A stretch of 64,000 bases of DNA. Origin: Agarophyton chilense. Taxonomy: Eukaryota > Rhodophyta > Florideophyceae > Gracilariales > Gracilariaceae. Below, piece after piece: positions 32,731-43,280 of this stretch. A program made the translations under genes and the position numbers. Every line of letters starts with the position of its first letter. Position 1 is the stretch's first letter. Below the pieces are notes generated by a model. The model was not told the DNA's origin, ran no database searches, and saw only the letters and a program-made list of their open reading frames with translations. The stretch is from contig JARGXX010000090.1 in the NCBI GenBank assembly GCA_030374765.1, forward strand, positions 432,618 through 496,617, in the 5' to 3' direction.

Positions 32731-34419
32731 TTATTGGGTAACCCCATGAGAGTTCTTTTGAGCAACTCCCGCCGCTGCGGATAGAACGACGGAAGTCGCT
32801 ACGCCTGCCAGCTCTGGCTCGTCCTCGTAACCGAGTTCAGCCTCAGCTCCCGGCGCTTCCTCATACGGTTCCTCTCCATTCTCGGATGGAGTAGCATCGT
32901 ACACGTATCCAGTGAGCTGGTTCGGTGGCATGTCACGCGAGTTCTCCCGAAGAAAGCGAGCCTGCTCGGAGGTGATCAACTGGCGCATCCAGGGGTCGTA
33001 CCAAACGAAATCTTCAGCACTTTCTGTTCGTCCAGGAGAATGGTCGTGGTGTATTGCACGGGTTCCGCGAGCAGATTGATCAGCTGGCACTCCAGACCAA
33101 TCCACAATGTCGATCAAATCCACAAGATGGAGGAAGTCGGCATGGTTCGCATGGGATCCCAGGACAAGGGAAAGATCGAGTTCTCTTGCATACTTTCGCG
33201 CTGTGGGCGACATGTACCAAACTCTAAAGGTATCATAGGCATCCCACAGGAGGAAGACGGCCATCTTGGCGATATACTCGGTATAAACCACAGTCCAATA
33301 TCCCGAGAACGGGTCGTTAACCAACGCGGACCCGATGTAGGAGATTGCCGGTGGGAGCTCCACAGGGCAAACACGAAGACTCTCGATCGGCGCCCAATGC
33401 TCCGGTATACCGATGTAGCGCCCGAAGCGCGCGTTCCGCCGGATGCGGTCTATCTCGATCATTTGATACCGCACCAAATAGCCCAAACGTGATCGAGTAC
33501 GACTTTCCCAACGGGGATAATCCCAATAGGGAATGTCACGCTTTCGAAGAAAGCGGAACTCCGCACGGAGAAGATGTTGCTGAAAGCAGAGAGCTGCATC
33601 ACGCACACCGCGCACACCGCGCCAACCGCTAACATCGACTTCAACGAGTGTCTCGATATACGAGTAACATTCACCGTTTGCGCGGGCTTTCCAGGTATCT
33701 AGTTCCCGGTCCTGCGGGAGGAGAACCGTACTGATGAATCGGTGAAGACGCTGGTAAATCAGCTTGGTGAACCGCGTACGGGCTTCGGACAAGGTTTCTG
33801 TTGAATATCGCGCGATTGCGTTGTCTGGCAAAGCAATATGGCTCGTCCAGTCGTCGCTATAAATCGCGTGTTCCGGAATACCGTCAGGGAAGTACCCACC
33901 GTGTACATACTGTTGTATCAACACGTCATGGCGGATAGCAACTGTATTAAACCAGGGCACTTGCGCGAAAAGTTCAACGTTGTCGAGAGAATCTCGTCAA
34001 TAGAAATCTGCAGAGTGCGGGTAGCTCCGCTGAGCACGACGAGAAGGAGCTCGAATCACACCCGCAGAGGCGCCGAAAGCCGCGATCGGCATCGGAGCCA
34101 CGATTGGTTGAGGTAACGGTACCGACCGGAATCCGGTGTACGGTGTGGGGAACGAACGGTATGGACCGAGTTGAGCAGTATGTTGCAACGCATAAGCAGC
34201 AGTGTTGGACGGAGCCCCAGAAGGCATATCCTCAGAGGAGGGTTGAAACGGGTTGGACCCGGCGTTCGGATCCATCGCGAGAGATCGAGCTGAAGAGCGG
34301 TGAGGAACAGAATGCTGTTGAAGACTGTAAGAGCTGGTCAGAGGGCGAGGAATTCGTGATGACGATGAGTACCCGGAACACCGGTCCAACTGCGTATAAA
34401 CGCTTCTTGCCTCCCCCAT
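32731..34419 (-). pseudogene. antisense gene inside the chromovirus, unknown function
   Basis: A 562-codon frame on the strand opposite gag-pol, interrupted by a single TGA (near 33997, in ...HSADFY*RDSLDN...); the same frame continues on both sides, so it was one protein. It starts 23 bp inside the 3' LTR edge with a strong initiation context (CAAACCATGG). The first 140 residues are Ser/Pro-rich. The remaining 409 are rich in Trp, Tyr and Arg and look globular (for example YWTVVYTEYIAKMAVFLLWD, then AYDTFRVWYMSPTARKYARE), ending in an acidic tail (EEPYEEAPGAEAELGYEDEP). No family is recognised. The sense strand here has only short frames. Antisense ORFs between pol and 3' LTR are known in some plant gypsy elements, but I cannot say this one is related. 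Confidence 0.65.
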
Positions 34420-34430
34420 GGTTTGCGCTG

Positions 34431-34441
34431 AACGAGGGGGG
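34431..34441 (+). other. polypurine tract of chromovirus
   Basis: ACGAGGGGGG directly before the TGTAGTATT start of the 3' LTR. Confidence 0.75.
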
Positions 34442-35159
34442 TGTGTAGTATTCTACTATGTCGGGGAATCCGATAGGTTGGTTTTTCGCGAAGTCGCGGT
34501 TGGAACTCATAAGTGGGTGTTATCATCAGCATTGTGATATGAAACGGCATCCCGCATAGGATGCCTAGAGGCAGAATGTCTTAGTGGAACACGTGGCGTC
34601 ATGGGTCGAGTGGCTTACCACGGCGCGCACATAGTTCCGAGCCTTCCTAGGGGAATTACATATTGGCAATGGCGCATGTAGTGACGATCCACGTGGAGGG
34701 CTTTACTACCCTTTGTAGCTAGACGTCCATTAGGGACCATGCCCATACAGTGGTTTGGCTAAGTGGCTGACCACTGGGTATTATTTATATATTTATTTGG
34801 GCACTCACCCTGGTACACAGTATATAGTGTACCAGAGGTGAGCGCCGACTCCAAGTAAAGGAGACAACATGTGCATCATGATTATTCTGTTCCTCGCTTT
34901 GGATTTCTTAACCGGAGATCCGGACGAGCTATAATAGATAGTCAGCCCCCAACCACTTCACGAGCCGTCTCGTACCTACGTTCCATCAACGTTTTACAGT
35001 TGCACTGTTCACCCTCGCTGGCGAGTAGTGGCCTTACACCCCACTTCCAGATCGCTGGTGTTGTAGCTCTACCACCACTTTTCCTTCGCCGCAAGCGACC
35101 CATCGGCAGTCCGAACGCTGTCGCAGGTGTCTGCTCTCTCCTTTAGAGCGGATACTACA
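34442..35159 (+). repeat. 3' LTR of chromovirus
   Basis: 718-bp partner of 26646-27361. Confidence 0.9.
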
Positions 35160-35650
35160 GATGGGTTGTTGACGCTGCCACCGAGGTCCTGATTTGCTGT
35201 CGGAGTAGCCTCCTCCGTACCATGCATTGTTTTCACTGTACTGAGTTCTTCTCTCAAACGAAGGAGAATTGCCGCAAGTGGTATGCTACCCGTCCTAAGT
35301 GGTGGGCGGGCTACGAGGTACCTCAGTTTTTGTGCGTTCTGACTCATCTCGTGCTGGCATACTTTGGCAGCCCTTGCCATTGACACAAGGGGTACTGGCA
35401 AACAATTTAGCCCGCGGCTCTGGCGAAGTGTGCCGTTTTCGTTTCCCTTTTAGCTTTTAATGCTTCCGGCAACGGTATTACTTAGGACAGCCGTTGTCCC
35501 GATCCTCGGAATATCAACTATGGCTTTTCACCTGTTGGTCGTATCTTCCAACTTCCTCGCTAAACAGTGCACCTCATCTGCCAGATTTGTGTGTAAGAGA
35601 TTCTCTTTGGTACGGAGTTCACTGTTGCTCAGCTGGAGACTTACCTGGAG
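35160..35650. other. unassigned sequence right of the chromovirus
   Basis: Short frames only; no recognised family. Together with 24709-26640 it is the interrupted target. Confidence 0.3.
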
Positions 35651-36553
35651 GTGTCTCTGTCGCATCCATTGAAGGATGACCATTGTTGGGAAGTTTGTAA
35701 ATTCGGGAAGCTAGCCATTCTCAGTGAGGCGAACCGGGTGTTACCAGGGGAAGGGCCCATTGGTGGGTATCCTCAGCTCTTTACCAAAGAAGTAGAGACT
35801 CCGAAAGGTATTAACACCGTCTCCGCTACCGTTGTACCTGTTGGTTCCATTGAAATTTCTTCTATCTGCCTTCTCCGATTAGTTTCTGTTCCTTCCGCTG
35901 GACCTGTGCAATCTCTCATGGTTAATCCTACCACTGCTGGCGGTGGTGAGCCTGTTACAGCTCCGGCCATCAGTGGTGGACTCATGAGGATCCAGCGCGT
36001 GGGCGTCTCTCATCTAAACGGTCCCAGTCTGCGCTCCCTCCAGGAAGCTCTCGGGCTCTTGGAGCAGCTCATCTCTCCTCACCCAAATGATATCGCCGCT
36101 ATCAACCAGGCGACTGCCTTCCGTAATCGGTTCCAGTCCAGAATGTACCAGGCAGTCATGCATCACGTCGCGTATCTCAGCACCATTGCCAAATGGGCGG
36201 ATGCCTAGAGCGATCCCCTCATGAGCGCCACTGTTGGTCCTTTGTCGGCTTCTGCCACCAATTACCCTTTGGGTAATGTGCTGATGCCCATGCCTGGGTT
36301 TTCGTCTTTCCCTACTGGTCCTTTCCCTTCCGATAATTCTTCCGGTCCGCCACCGTTACCTCCGACTCCACAGGGGTCTGTTCTCTCTTGATATAGTGCA
36401 GGCTCACAGTCCCACACTCCTAACCTTCCTGGTACTAGTTCCGAGCCTCCTGGAGGACCTTCTACCAGGCGTGGTACGGACTCCTTCCTGGAGGGGCTTT
36501 TGCAGGTTTCTTACCTAGTGCAGTTTTCATTATACACTTGTGCTTCTTTTTAA
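35651..36553 (+). pseudogene. decayed open frame, unknown protein
   Basis: A 185-codon frame (35651-36208) is followed in the same frame, after TAG and then TGA, by about 110 more codons rich in Pro, Ser and Gly. The first part has helical, non-simple sequence (LRSLQEALGLLEQLISPHPN, then MYQAVMHHVAYLSTIAKWAD). It could be part of the gene or retroelement interrupted by the chromovirus. No family is recognised. Confidence 0.35.
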
Positions 36554-38439
36554 GTATACCTTTGGTTTCTCTTCGCGCCGAGTAATCGCAAAGCGAATGT
36601 CTCCCTCGGCCCTCTTTAGCGGACTGCAACAGAGTAGGTTGTTATCCATCGGTTGACGGGAATCCGTTGCGCCTGTGCCAGTACCGTAATCAAAAGTTGC
36701 GTGTTATATGATGAGGATGTTCCAATAAGTCATCTCCAGGTCCATATCCATACCCCCGGAGGTAGTAACGAATACCTACTGGTGTTCGTCTGGAACCTAC
36801 AATGGTGTAGTTCGCGCATTTGGAGGCTGGGACCTCACACTAGTGGGGATTTTGCATGTGCCAAGAGTGCTCAGTGAGTGCCAGCACTGTGGCTGAGAAG
36901 AATGTATCTAGAATACGTTTGGAAACTGTTCAAGGTGAGGTTTTATTCCACGTGCAAAAAGAGTGCGGAGTGCTGAGGTCACGTGTACAGCCATTTTCAG
37001 TGTGCACTCCAAATGTTCCTAGTGTTGCTGCCTGAGCTATAAGCTACTGTGCATACCGTTATTTTTATCGCTCTGCCTTCGCATCGCGCATTCTCATCAT
37101 GTGGTTTTCGCCCTTTTTGTTTAGAAAGAGCCATTCTTCCAAACAATCCTCTCTCTCTGCACGGATTCGCAGCGATGACCACCATTGGCATTCTGTTGCC
37201 ACATTTTTCTTGCACTGGGCCCTCCGTGCAGTCCGTTTGTAAAAGGTTCACGTCATCGCATTTTGGCAGCTTCAATCAATTCTAAAAATAGGCAACAGTT
37301 ACATAAAGCACAATCTCCGCCACTCCACAGGGTCTTCTGATGCGTTTTGAGAAGCCCACAGGCGTTAATCTTCTGTCTTTTCCATACGCGTGGTCGTTGC
37401 ACGCCAGAATTTCACAGATGGCGTATCTAATTCTTCTGTTTGGGTCTGTGCAACCGTGATGAGTGGAGCTGGGTGTACAAACAAAGATATCTGAGATTCT
37501 GATATACATTGCAATCTATAAAGAATGCAAGGTGTCTCGAACACGCAATCAACGCAAAAAATGGCAGGTTTAGGGATCCTTACTTGCATGGACGAATAGA
37601 GCCTTATGGAGGCATCGATAGGCGAGTGGCCAATGATGCTTTACTCACTTTTAAGACGACGGGTTGCTTACTCATAGGCGTTATTAGCAATAACTAAGTT
37701 GGGGTGCCCTGTTCGGTTGTTCTCCCACAAAAGTTTCAATCACACGGCCGTGCAAACTGCTGTACAGGTCCGGAAATTCCAGGAAGATCATCTACGATAC
37801 GGTATAAGCTCATCAGAACGAGTGGGAGATCAAGAAACTGGGCGTCGGTTCAACTGCGCTAACGTTTTGCGATCGTAGCATACAAATTCTGGCAGGTTTC
37901 CTATGCGCCTGAATGGCATTTCTGCTTGGGGCCGACGCTTCAGCAGGTGTAGGGACGACACATTACATTGTTACCCAAGCCGTCATTATACACAGTGCAT
38001 AACATCTGCATCAAATGAAATCATGCAAATCGAAAGATTGCATCACCGCGTTTGTGAGCAATCAACTCACGGGCTGCTTGATTTTAGGCCGCCTTGTTTG
38101 CGGAAGACTGTCGTAAAACAAAGAACTCTCATAAAGTTCCGGTGCGGGCGTATAACTGACGGACGCAATTCTCAGTAGCTCTGCATGGATTAATGTCGTG
38201 GTCGAATTATTTATTCTTTTTTTTGGAGATATTGTTCAAGCAACTCGACCGAATCTAATCTTCAGCGCCTTGAAACAAGTAAGCTCGTTCATACTCTGCA
38301 ACACATAAAACACTAGTCCATTTCCTTGTTGCGTCGCACGTTCACCGTGTGTGATCAAACACTCGCGCAGGTTCGGCACTTCCTCAGCTCGCCCAACATG
38401 CATTACCAATCTCCATAGCCACAACTTGATGAGACTCCA

Positions 38440-38760
38440 ATGTGCTCCATTCTTGTGGTGTCTCAAAACATGCCAATTCTGCGTATGCCACTGAATGCCG
38501 TACAAACGTCGATAAAGCAGGTTCCTCTTTTTCCAGCGCGAGCAGCCACACCTCCACTTCCGCCTTCTCTCATCTCGCCTTCCATACCGCCAGAATGTTC
38601 TCCCCCGGCTGATGCAACACCAGCGCGCGCGGCAGCTCCAGTTTCACTCTATACCTCACCACCGACAGGTCCTCCACCGCTTCTAACAACCACAAACTCT
38701 GTCCCGATTTCCCTTCCCTCCTCCTCCTCTCCATTCGCCCTCTCCATCAGCGCGTCCTAA
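38440..38760 (+). CDS. possible Pro-rich protein fragment
   Basis: A 106-codon frame whose last 75 residues are Pro/Ser/Ala-rich (PLPPSLISPSIPPECSPPAD, then TGPPPLLTTTNSVPIS). It could be the end of a host gene, because the local GC resembles the 8-11 kb gene island. The frame does not extend upstream, and the opposite strand also has open frames. Weakly supported. Confidence 0.2.
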   Translation: MCSILVVSQNMPILRMPLNAVQTSIKQVPLFPARAATPPLPPSLISPSIPPECSPPADATPARAAAPVSLYTSPPTGPPPLLTTTNSVPISLPSSSSPFALSISAS

Positions 38761-39264
38761 AAGCGTTTGGCGGCAGGCACAAACACACTGCCGCTATGAA
38801 GACTCAGTAACACGTGGTGATGACATTGTCTCGTGCGTTGGCTACACGCAAGGTGCAACTGATGTTTCAAACGTGCCACGTCACGCGCGGCGTATTGACC
38901 AGACTGGTCTGGTCCGCCTCTCTCTCTCTGCGTACGGGCTCGGCTGCATGCACGGGGGTGCGCCAGCGGCTCGTACCCGTACGCGCGTGTAGTTTGTGCG
39001 GTAAGAACACAGAGGCAGCACTCGTCATGGATGACAGGGAAGGGGGTATATTGTGGCGTGCGAGGCTGTAGCTGCCATGAGCGGAGATCAGAGGTGGTGG
39101 AGAAGGAAAGCACAAGTGATATGGGGGGAGCGGGGGAAGAAATTACGATATGTTTGTTTGTTTCTTGAGGCAGTTCAAACTGCTAATCGCACAATGTAAA
39201 CTTCACCGCAGCTCGGTATGCCAAACGCGCGAAGATTGACGCTCAACTTTTTGAATGCACTGTC

Positions 39265-39296
39265 GCACATGCGCACATGCCCACATGCCCACATGC
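39265..39296. repeat. four tandem copies of an 8-bp unit
   Basis: SCACATGC (S = G or C) repeated four times without spacers. Confidence 0.85.
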
Positions 39297-40197
39297 GCAC
39301 GCGAAACCGCCTTCGCACCCCATAGCAGCGCGTACTGTATGAAGGTATACGTACAGCTACATAATCCGAAACAAGGCTTTGACGCAATATGACACACGCA
39401 TACTGGGTGCAAATATCAGTGCCAATCACCGGGCCACTTGACAGTGGCAGGGCCAACAGAAGCACCCTTTTGGATGTACAAATAAACGGGCGACGGCGGC
39501 GGTGCCTCGCCGGAAACGGGAGGAGGGTGGACCGGTATTCACGCTACATGGTAGCATCTCCCTGGGGGAAACGATTCTTCCAGGGCGCGCGCATCCCCAG
39601 CTCTTTCTCCCGCACGTACTCCCTCCAATTCTCCCTTTTGCGCCTTACTACAATCGCTGCGTGGCACAAATTAGACCCTTCAACGCTTGCTGGGGCGGCA
39701 ACGCGCGAACGCGTTCCCGTTTGCATTCAACCGCTGCAGAAGTTTGCCCTTCGATGCGGAACTGACCGTTCTACCTCTCTTTCTCATCATTGACAGCGTG
39801 CATCACTTCCGCTCAGGGCTGTAATACTTCGTTACTCACTCATAATCAACAGGCCGAAAACACACTTCCGCCTTCGACCAACTTCAACCGTGAGGCAGTC
39901 GACCGATAATAATTCGCTCTCAATTTGAAGAGTCGGTGCAACTACGCAATATATCTTCATCCCAATTGTTAGCCACGGTGAACTCCCTGTATCTTTGAGT
40001 TTGAAGTCCCGTGCAGGTATCTGCCTAGTCAGGGGGTTAGCTGCCAAAAAGCGGGGACCTCTGGCTACGGTACTGAGCTTGACTACCTAGTTTTGGTCAA
40101 TGCGCCTCAAGTTAGAACACTGCTACCCCTGTAGTGGACCGGTGACGAAGAAGATTAAGAATAAGTAGAAGAAGAAAGAAGAGAGAAGCTAAGAAGT

Positions 40198-41867
40198 ATG
40201 GATCCTACAAAGAACGAAGAACGTCGGAAGTTCCCAAGACTTATGGGACCTCACGACTATTACACATGGCGTATCGACGTCCGCGATCTTATGCATGCTG
40301 AAACAACTTTGCATGTATTGGATGAAGATCGCCCCGCCGTAAGTGCAAGTCAACAAGCACGAAGAAGGTGGGATGAGCACGATCGCAAAGCTCGGTCCAC
40401 AATCGTACAAAATCTCGGACTGGATCCAATCGTAACAGTCAGCTCCATTATTGGATAGGCTTCGTCTACTGCAAGGGAGGTGTGGCAGAAGCTGGAAAGC
40501 ACGTACCAGAAAGAAAATCTTCAATTCAAGATGAACCTTCGTCAACGATTCTCAACCTTCGTATTCAATGACAAGGATGACTTCACCAAACATATCACAA
40601 AAATGGAAAAGACATTCCTCGAGCTGGCACGACTGAAAGATCATATCGCTGACACGAAAAAGACTGGTGCGCTCCTACGATCTCTGCCAGACTCACTCAT
40701 GGCCATCACTCTCTTGGCAGATGCGCACAGCATGTCGTATGATCAAGTCGTGCCGCTCGTGAAGTCGGAGCTAGATTGCAGGCGAACAAAGGATCAAATT
40801 CAAACCCCTGTAACCTTTCCAAATCCAAACAACACTGAAGAGACTAAGCCCCGTCATGGGGCACGTAAGGCTCGTCAACAGAGGAACTTCAGAAAAAAGT
40901 TAGGAGTCAAATGTTGGTCTTGCGGCAAGATTGGCCACATCCGCAGAGATTGCCGATCGCGTCCTTCGAACGACAACTCAAATAACACAAATTGTGGTCC
41001 CTCGTTCACACGAAACGATAATAACATTAGGATCTCGTAGAACCACTGGAACAATCGAAGCCTTGGTAGGAACAACTACCAGAACAACAACACCCCTATC
41101 AGACGTGTGGGATTCTTTGTTCCCACCAAATCCCGTTTCAGTGCTTCCGACCACGACAGGGAGATGTATACTTGGCTGGACTCAGGTGCAAACTCGGTCT
41201 TTGTCTTCGACAAAAATTTCTTCTGGGACTACGAGGAGAAGAGTACTGGATTGGTTGAGACATCTGACGGCCTATCTCCTATCGTCGGAGCCGGGACAAT
41301 CAAACTCCCCATTGGTGACGGTTTGTTGCTTCATGCAAAGCACACACCAAATTTCACCGACAATCTCGTCTCACTCCACGAACTTAGAAAGTTGGTGAAG
41401 ATCGACTCCAAAACCACGGACTCCTTTGATGGTTTGAAGATCTGTGACAAGGATCATAAGACTTGTCTCTACGAGTCTCGATCCAACGACGGTTTATATC
41501 CCTTACCTAATCCGGGGAAAAGGGGCAATCTCACAGCCGCTCGCGCCTCTTTCAAGGACGACGCCAAGCTTTGACATGAAAAGCTTGGACATCCCGGACA
41601 AAACCGGATGATTGTGAAATCCCACTCCACCTATGGCATTCCCCACTTCATCAAGGAGGACATTGAGACGATAGAATGTACTTCTTGGAAGGAAGCCGCA
41701 AAACGTCGGGCTCCAGTGTACGAGAAGCAGTCTGTCACTCAGAAACCTCTCGAACTGACCCACATTGACATCTCTGGTCCGATCAGTACCGTGTCACCTA
41801 ATGGATCATCGTACTTACTGGCCATTCTTGACGACAACACGAGAGAGTCTACTGTGTACTTCTTTTC
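40198..41867 (+). pseudogene. copia element D Gag-Pol, 5' half, decayed
   Basis: Starts at ATG 40198 (MDPTKNEERRKFPRLMGP) with a copia-type Gag. An in-frame TAG at about 40456 precedes REVWQKLESTYQKENLQFKM. The zinc knuckle is CWSCGKIGHIRRDC (near 40912-40955). After a frameshift the protease TWLDSGANSVFVFD reads near 41170. The pre-integrase finger reads KL*HEKLGHPGQNRM with TGA in place of Trp (41572-41574). The integrase core begins THIDISGPISTVSPNGSSYL and LDDNTRE. Sequence stops exactly where a family B LTR begins (41868). The rest of pol is not found in the window. Different from A, B and C in sequence. Confidence 0.8.
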
Positions 41868-42539
41868 TGTTGAGGTTTGGTCGACTCTGCCCCCAAGCCC
41901 TTTGGAGTGTTGGAAATAGTGGAAAACAAAAAGTGGATTTAAGCATGGGCACTTTTGGGCACCCTCCGCGGAAAAACGCATATGCGCCTCATCTCAATCT
42001 CAACGTGAAACGGCCATCTGATTGGCTACTGCAAATGCCCTCATGCAACGTGGTATGGACAAGTGGTCTGGTTCTAATGGGGCGTGTTGGGGCTTCGGCC
42101 CAAGTGGAGCGATTTGATTGGACGAGAGCGCTGAATGAGCACGGGCTATGCAGTTGGAGAGAATGTGCGAATGTGGGCTGGATACGGGGTTTGGGCGTAC
42201 GCCGAATCTGGGCTGCGCGGGGTGGTTGGCACTGGCGCACCACTTTGGATGGTTTTTTGAGTTTTTATTTGATATGCTTCATGTTTGAAATTGTTTTGGC
42301 GCGCAACTCCTCGTCGCACAGTGGCAAGGTGTGAGACGTGGGTGACCCGCCGACGGTCAGCACCGGCGGCGGAACTGCGTGCGAGGTAGATGTAGTTTTC
42401 AATGACGGTCGCCAACGATCGAAGTAAATTGTCAAGGCTGACTACCTTCCTTTGTTTCTCTTCTTTTATTTTTTCTCTTCTTCTCGTCTTTTCCCCCTCT
42501 TCTTCCTTTTCCTTTACCTAACCTGCGCTCACTTTGTGA
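41868..42539 (+). repeat. family B LTR (copy B1), inserted in element D
   Basis: 672 bp starting TGTTGAGGTTTGG and ending TTTGTGA, collinear with the B LTRs at 49360-50032, 54300-54972 and 60185-60859. It is followed by the primer site, so it is the 5' LTR of a + strand B copy. Confidence 0.9.
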
Positions 42540-42579
42540 GGTTATGGGCCCAGAGCGTCGACTCTTCGCAGACGTCACG
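42540..42579 (+). other. B1 primer-binding site and first bases of leader
   Basis: GGTTATGGGCCCAG is the half-tRNA-Met primer site. The B leader is then cut off after GACGTCACG by a C-family LTR. Confidence 0.85.
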
Positions 42580-43269
42580 TGTTGGAAAGGGAAAATGCTG
42601 AAGGAAAGGTTGAGGGAATGAAAAGGAAGTTCGCCAGCTCTGGTTTGGATTTACTTGGAGGCGCTCAAACTTTCACTTATATACTACTTCAAAACATCAG
42701 CTGTCTAGACTCCAACCCAAAGTAAACCCTAGACTACAAAGCAGGGACACTCAATACTACCAATCATATGCAAGCATGACATTAACCCTAGTCAATGTTC
42801 ATTGCAACGCACAACAAGGCAATAAAACAGTGCACAGCCCATAATTACACTGACGTGTGCACAAATTCAATATGCCAGCACACACTACTTGCAATCCGCC
42901 TCCATACACATTCACGTTCCAGCACAGTACACCAAGTCTCCTGTAATACACATGTCACGTCTCTTCTCCAAGTACATTCGTTACACCTTGTGAGATGTGT
43001 TCATAGTACACCAGCTGGACATTTTGAACAGCGTGCACAGTGGTACAAGTAGACCACGTACACACGTGTCCCACAGACAAACCCAATAGTGCCATACCAC
43101 TTGTACACACCGCATTGCATGTGCACATTTGCAGTAGCCAATCACAGCCCGAGTTCACGTTGAGATCCGACTGACACGCATATGCGCTTTTCCAGAGGCA
43201 CCCTCCAAAACAGCCCATGCTCCCCTGCACTTCTGGTTTTCAGTGACAGCACAGGGTCAACAGCCAACA
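42580..43269 (-). repeat. 3' LTR of C1
   Basis: Sense strand begins TGTTGGCTGTTGACC and ends CTTTCCAACA; preceded by the polypurine run AGAGGGGGAG (43270-43279). Confidence 0.9.
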
Positions 43270-43280
43270 CTCCCCCTCTG

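Larger units (their letters stand above)
26646..35159 (+). mobile_element. Ty3/gypsy chromovirus with antisense gene
   Basis: An 8.5-kb element with 716- and 718-bp LTRs ending TGTAGTAT...ATACTACA. It has a Gag with a zinc knuckle, degraded RT/RNase H/integrase, a C-terminal chromodomain, a long antisense reading frame and a polypurine tract before the 3' LTR. Flanks GTTGG (26641-26645) and GATGG (35160-35164) agree at 4 of 5 bases. LTRs differ at several positions and pol carries stops and deletions, so it is old and non-autonomous. Confidence 0.88.
36554..40197. other. long stretch with no firmly supported gene
   Basis: Short frames on both strands. GC rises at 38400-39150, similar to the host gene island, and a short Pro-rich frame lies there, but nothing is convincing. 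The last 400 bp should contain the LTR or leader of copia element D, not identified. Confidence 0.35.

Noticed and set aside
33040-33492. 150-codon + strand frame in the chromovirus
   Set aside because: Lies opposite the 562-codon antisense frame and lacks any pol similarity.
39265-39296. Short tandem repeats as a possible CRISPR array
   Set aside because: 8-bp units without spacers in a eukaryotic sequence; a simple minisatellite.
42795-43230. Repeated 85-91-codon frames (also at 47774-48236 and 50787-51240) on both strands
   Set aside because: They fall wholly within C-family LTRs; repetition reflects LTR copies, not a gene family.
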